25,179 nucleotides of DNA. It comes from JAZLEZ01 sp045615505. Lineage in GTDB: Bacteria > Spirochaetota > Spirochaetia > Sphaerochaetales > Sphaerochaetaceae. Below, in pieces: positions 22,823 to 25,179 of this stretch (the stretch's first letter is position 1; the number at the start of each line of letters is the position of its first letter). Both the position numbers and the translations under genes were made by a program. The DNA is taken from assembly GCA_045615505.1 (NCBI GenBank), contig JAZLEZ010000054.1, positions 1 to 25,179 of the forward strand, read 5' to 3'. The notes below the pieces were generated by a model, which was not told the DNA's origin, did no database searches, and saw only the letters and a list, made by a program, of their open reading frames with translations.

Positions 22823-24154
22823 TTACCTTTTTTTATAAATATAACTATATAAACCATCCTGAGCAAGTGAACATCTCATTTTTGAGCAAATTCTGTCATT
22901 GGTTCCGAAAGCAGAGGCAAATACAGCACACACCTCAACAGAATCAACTATTACCGGAACCTTGTTTCTCATAACTGGAGGAACTTTCAGGTCCTGTAAC
23001 AATCTCATAACTTTTTTAGTACCGTCTTTGAGTCTTATATTGTCTCCCGGCTGTGCATATCTTACAAATGGAATACCTGAAAAAGATGCAGGATTCAGCT
23101 TTATACTTTTACCGTTTCCACCTTTTTCTGCCTCTATGCAACTTCCGTCAGATAAATAAGTTATGCCATTAATTACGAGTGGAGTTTTAAAATACTGAAA
23201 ATTAGAGCTCTTTTCATTCACAGCCTCATTTTTTACCAGATACAGTTCATCTTTGTGGATACAGAAAGTACCTCCGTTTGAACTGATTACCGCAAATTTC
23301 CGATTCAGACTTTTCAAGACTCTGTCCGCAAGAGTCTGAGGCATTTGGCTGCCCACAACACTGTCCCACATAGAAAACAAAGCCAGAGTCTGCTGAGCTT
23401 TATTCAGACCTGCAATGTATTGTGTTCCTATCTTATCGTGGAATTTAAAAGAACCTATGCACATCTCCACTGCTTTTTTTCTTATATTTTCCACCCTGTT
23501 TTCCCAGTCCGGCAATACGGTTTTCAACTGCGGAATTATGACATTCCGCAATTCATTTCTCTTAAAGGAATTATCTTTATTTGTTGAATCAATGCTCCAT
23601 GAAAAACCCGACTTTGAAACATAATTTTCAATGTCTTTTCTTCTGAATTCAAGCAATGGTCTTATGATATAACCTTTGGTTTCCGAAATTCCTCTCATTG
23701 ATGAAACAGGTGCTCTGTTGATTATCCTCATAAGAACTGTTTCAAGCTGATCATCAAAATGATGCGCAGTTGCAATAAACGAACAATTATTCATAACTCT
23801 CTGTTTTTCAAGAAGAGAATACCTGAAGTGTCTTGCAGAAGCTTCAATTCCTCCGTATTCTTTCGACGATGCCGCAATTTCACCTCTATCTACTGTTTCT
23901 ACAATAAGTTGCAGTCCGAATCTATCACAGTTTAATTTATTCTTTTCCACTTCGGATTCAAGTTCTTCCAAACTTCTCAGATTATGATTGATATATACAG
24001 GAACTACATTTTCCGTTCCTAAGGTTTTTACCAGAAGTATCAACAATCCCAGAGAATCGCAACCACCTGAAAATGCACAGATTACGCGACAGTTTTCCTG
24101 AAAATCGGTGAGAATACTTAAAGTATCAGAGAATTCCCTTTCTGTTAAATTCAC
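22823..24154 (-). CDS. tilS: tRNA(Ile)-lysidine synthetase
   Basis: Converts C34 of the CAT-anticodon tRNA-Ile to lysidine so that it reads ATA. The PP-loop motif SGGCDS is at residues 29-34, followed by the family's AxHHxxDQxET pattern as TAHHFDDQLETVLMRI, then RPLLEFRRKDIENYV. The C-terminal TilS domain (RYAQPGDNIRLKDGTKKVMRLLQDLKVPPVMRNKVPVI) is complete. Length is 443 residues. The start is a GTG at 24154 with GAGG about nine bases upstream; it overlaps the pth gene by 29 bases. tilS next to ftsH is a common bacterial arrangement. Confidence 0.95.
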   Translation of the reverse strand: MNLTEREFSDTLSILTDFQENCRVICAFSGGCDSLGLLILLVKTLGTENVVPVYINHNLRSLEELESEVEKNKLNCDRFGLQLIVETVDRGEIAASSKEYGGIEASARHFRYSLLEKQRVMNNCSFIATAHHFDDQLETVLMRIINRAPVSSMRGISETKGYIIRPLLEFRRKDIENYVSKSGFSWSIDSTNKDNSFKRNELRNVIIPQLKTVLPDWENRVENIRKKAVEMCIGSFKFHDKIGTQYIAGLNKAQQTLALFSMWDSVVGSQMPQTLADRVLKSLNRKFAVISSNGGTFCIHKDELYLVKNEAVNEKSSNFQYFKTPLVINGITYLSDGSCIEAEKGGNGKSIKLNPASFSGIPFVRYAQPGDNIRLKDGTKKVMRLLQDLKVPPVMRNKVPVIVDSVEVCAVFASAFGTNDRICSKMRCSLAQDGLYSYIYKKR

Positions 24155-24686
24155 CCTGCAGTTCCTCTATGCTTGCTCCGTTTATGTACGCAACTATTGC
24201 CTTTGAAGCATCTTTCAGTGCTTGCTCATAAGCATTTTTGCGGAGCTCTTCTTTTTCCTTTCCCAAAACATAATCAACAACGGAAAGACCTTCAGTCGGG
24301 CGTCCTATTCCGATATAGATTCTTACAAAATCGGAAGATCCGAGGTTTTCAGTTATACTGTTCAGCCCTTTCTGACCGCTCGGGCCTCCGCCTTTTCTGA
24401 TTCTTAGACCTCCGCATGCAAGGTCCATATTATCGCAGACAACTACAAGGTCAGACGGATCTTTGATCTCGAAATTCTTCAAAATCTTTCCGCTGCTGTT
24501 CATATATGTCAATGGGAAAACCAACTGTGCTCCGGGAACCTTTGCATAAGAGTACAAACGAAAACAGCGTCTTCTCAACTTTACTTGAAAAAACGCTGCT
24601 GCCTTACATAATGCATCAATACCGGCATTATGCCTTGTATGTTCATATTTGGTTCCGGGGTTACCTAAACCGAATACATAAATCAT
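24126..24686 (-). CDS. pth: Peptidyl-tRNA hydrolase, with a variant substrate loop
   Basis: Releases the peptide from peptidyl-tRNA that drops off the ribosome. Known catalytic and binding residues are present: Asn9 in GLGNPG, His19 in TRHNAG, Asn63 in YMNSSG and Asp85 in CDNMD. The next conserved stretch, GGHGGHNG in E. coli, reads GGGPSGQKG here, so the positions of E. coli His113 and Asn114 are Gln105 and Lys106. Length is 186 residues, normal. The ATG at 24686 overlaps the rplY stop as ATGA; a longer frame to 24755 lies inside rplY and is not used. Identity is secure despite the variant loop. Confidence 0.95.
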   Translation of the reverse strand: MIYVFGLGNPGTKYEHTRHNAGIDALCKAAAFFQVKLRRRCFRLYSYAKVPGAQLVFPLTYMNSSGKILKNFEIKDPSDLVVVCDNMDLACGGLRIRKGGGPSGQKGLNSITENLGSSDFVRIYIGIGRPTEGLSVVDYVLGKEKEELRKNAYEQALKDASKAIVAYINGASIEELQGEFNRKGIL

Positions 24687-24961
24687 ACAATCTGGAAATC
24701 TGCGTGCATAAGAGTTGCTGTCATTACATTTTCCTGAAGTTCCTTGAAAATGCACTTGTATGTCTTACCGTCAAGAGCAATTTCGCACTCTTTTCCAACA
24801 GCCAACTTTCTCAGTATGAAGTCAAATTCATGTGCATTAAGTACAATGTGAAAATTACCTTCTTTTCCGTACATTTCAGCCGGAAGCAAACCTTTTCTGA
24901 TAAGTCTTCTTGAACCTGCTGATCCGAAATCTTCTGTTCTGAGTGTTGCATTAATTGTCAT
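24683..24961 (-). CDS. rplY: 50S ribosomal protein L25 (short form)
   Basis: Binds loop E of 5S rRNA in the large subunit central protuberance. The N-terminal L25 signature INATLRTEDFGSAGSRRLIRKGLLPAEMYGK is clear. At 92 residues it corresponds to the short E. coli type and lacks the C-terminal domain of the longer CTC/TL5 type. AAGGAG lies about seven bases before the ATG at 24961; the frame continues upstream to 25063, without support. First gene of the rplY-pth-tilS-ftsH-lepA-udk operon. Confidence 0.93.
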   Translation of the reverse strand: MTINATLRTEDFGSAGSRRLIRKGLLPAEMYGKEGNFHIVLNAHEFDFILRKLAVGKECEIALDGKTYKCIFKELQENVMTATLMHADFQIV

Positions 24962-24979
24962 ATCTATCTCCTTACTCTC

Positions 24980-24996
24980 GTTCCGATTAACGGAAC
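24980..24996 (-). promoter_or_regulatory. Leader hairpin upstream of rplY
   Basis: GTTCCG and CGGAAC form a 6-bp stem with a 5-base loop in the predicted 5' leader, ending about seven bases before the AAGGAG of rplY. It could be a control element, a transcript-stabilising hairpin or, since it is a palindrome in DNA, an operator. Confidence 0.45.
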
Positions 24997-25016
24997 TACC
25001 ATCAAAATGCAAGGCA

Positions 25017-25045
25017 AATTTAACACACAAACAAAAATAGGTCAA
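25017..25045 (-). promoter_or_regulatory. Probable promoter of the rplY-udk operon
   Basis: TTGACC (25045-25040) and TAAATT (25022-25017) on the minus strand with 17-base spacing, giving a leader of roughly 50 bases. The -35 lies about ten bases from the first mobile-element repeat. Confidence 0.55.
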
Positions 25046-25055
25046 CTCATCGCAT

Positions 25056-25112
25056 TGAATCACGTTAAATCTAACCGAAAAAAATGCTGTGAATCACGTA
25101 AAAATCTAACCC
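25056..25112 (+). repeat. Two direct repeats at a mobile-element end
   Basis: TGAATCACGT-TAAATCTAACC (25056-25076) recurs as TGAATCACGT-AAAAATCTAACC (25090-25111), 34 bases apart, with one inserted A and one substitution. Both are followed by an A-rich stretch. Paired copies just before a transposase-like start codon suggest terminal transposase-binding sites. The exact element end is probably close to 25055. Confidence 0.6.
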
Positions 25113-25146
25113 AAATAAATCTGGCACAATAGTGTCGGAGAAAAAA

Positions 25147-25179
25147 ATGGGGTTAACATTGAAAGAAAAGAAGGCAGTA
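25147..25179 (+). CDS. Start of a probable insertion-sequence transposase (partial)
   Basis: The frame is open to the end of the window and reads MGLTLKEKKAV, with GGAG seven bases before the ATG. From memory this N terminus resembles DDE integrase-type transposases common in treponemes, but eleven residues cannot prove it. The direct repeats immediately upstream support the reading. A small hairpin (GGCAC/GTGTC, 25122-25135) ends right at the Shine-Dalgarno sequence and could limit translation. Confidence 0.5.
   Translation, partial: MGLTLKEKKAV

Noticed and set aside
25122..25136. Sigma-54 promoter (TGGCAC, then a possible TTGC element)
   Set aside because: The second element reads TGTC instead of TTGC and the spacing gives no GC at the needed position.

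Overview
The window is about 25 kb of compact, low-GC bacterial chromosome, nearly all core metabolism, translation and membrane-protein genes. A Treponema-like spirochaete is the best guess. This is an inference from gene content, the FSSC/FFSC-type lipoboxes and the start of what looks like a treponeme-type insertion-sequence transposase at the right edge. No marker in the window proves the genus. There is no gene-free stretch longer than about 150 bases, and no phage, CRISPR or defence system is visible.

Left part (1-6916, mostly + strand): a structured leader precedes thioredoxin reductase, followed by glgA and glgC (ADP-glucose route to glycogen). A 127-residue membrane protein of unknown function then lies tail-to-tail with glgC. 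Its promoter overlaps that of a thiamine uptake operon made of a TPP riboswitch, a ThiB-like binding lipoprotein and a ThiP-like permease. No ThiQ ATPase gene is present.

Middle part (6922-15181): a tightly overlapping minus-strand operon encodes a PfkB sugar kinase, an ApbE flavin transferase, a membrane-anchored HtrA protease and UvrB. It starts divergently from glnS (glutaminyl-tRNA synthetase). Next, also on the minus strand, come an uncharacterised 151-residue protein, a phosphoglucomutase/phosphomannomutase and a stand-alone RlmK-type 23S rRNA methyltransferase with a long charged tail.

Right part (16528-25179): after tRNA-Asn with its own promoter and terminator come a LEA-like lipoprotein that also has a C-terminal membrane anchor, and a 56-residue basic protein with very strong expression signals that I do not recognise. 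Then come divergent yidD and a six-gene minus-strand operon, rplY-pth-tilS-ftsH-lepA-udk, with junctions ranging from a 29-base overlap to an 8-base gap. The last 125 bases hold two direct repeats and the first codons of a probable transposase, so a mobile element begins just upstream of the rplY promoter.

Overall this is mostly an ordinary housekeeping region. The items most worth a second look are the 56-residue protein, the double-anchored lipoprotein, two probable leaderless genes, the RlmK tail, the altered Pth motif, the aptamer-embedded ribosome binding site of the thiamine operon, and the mobile-element boundary.
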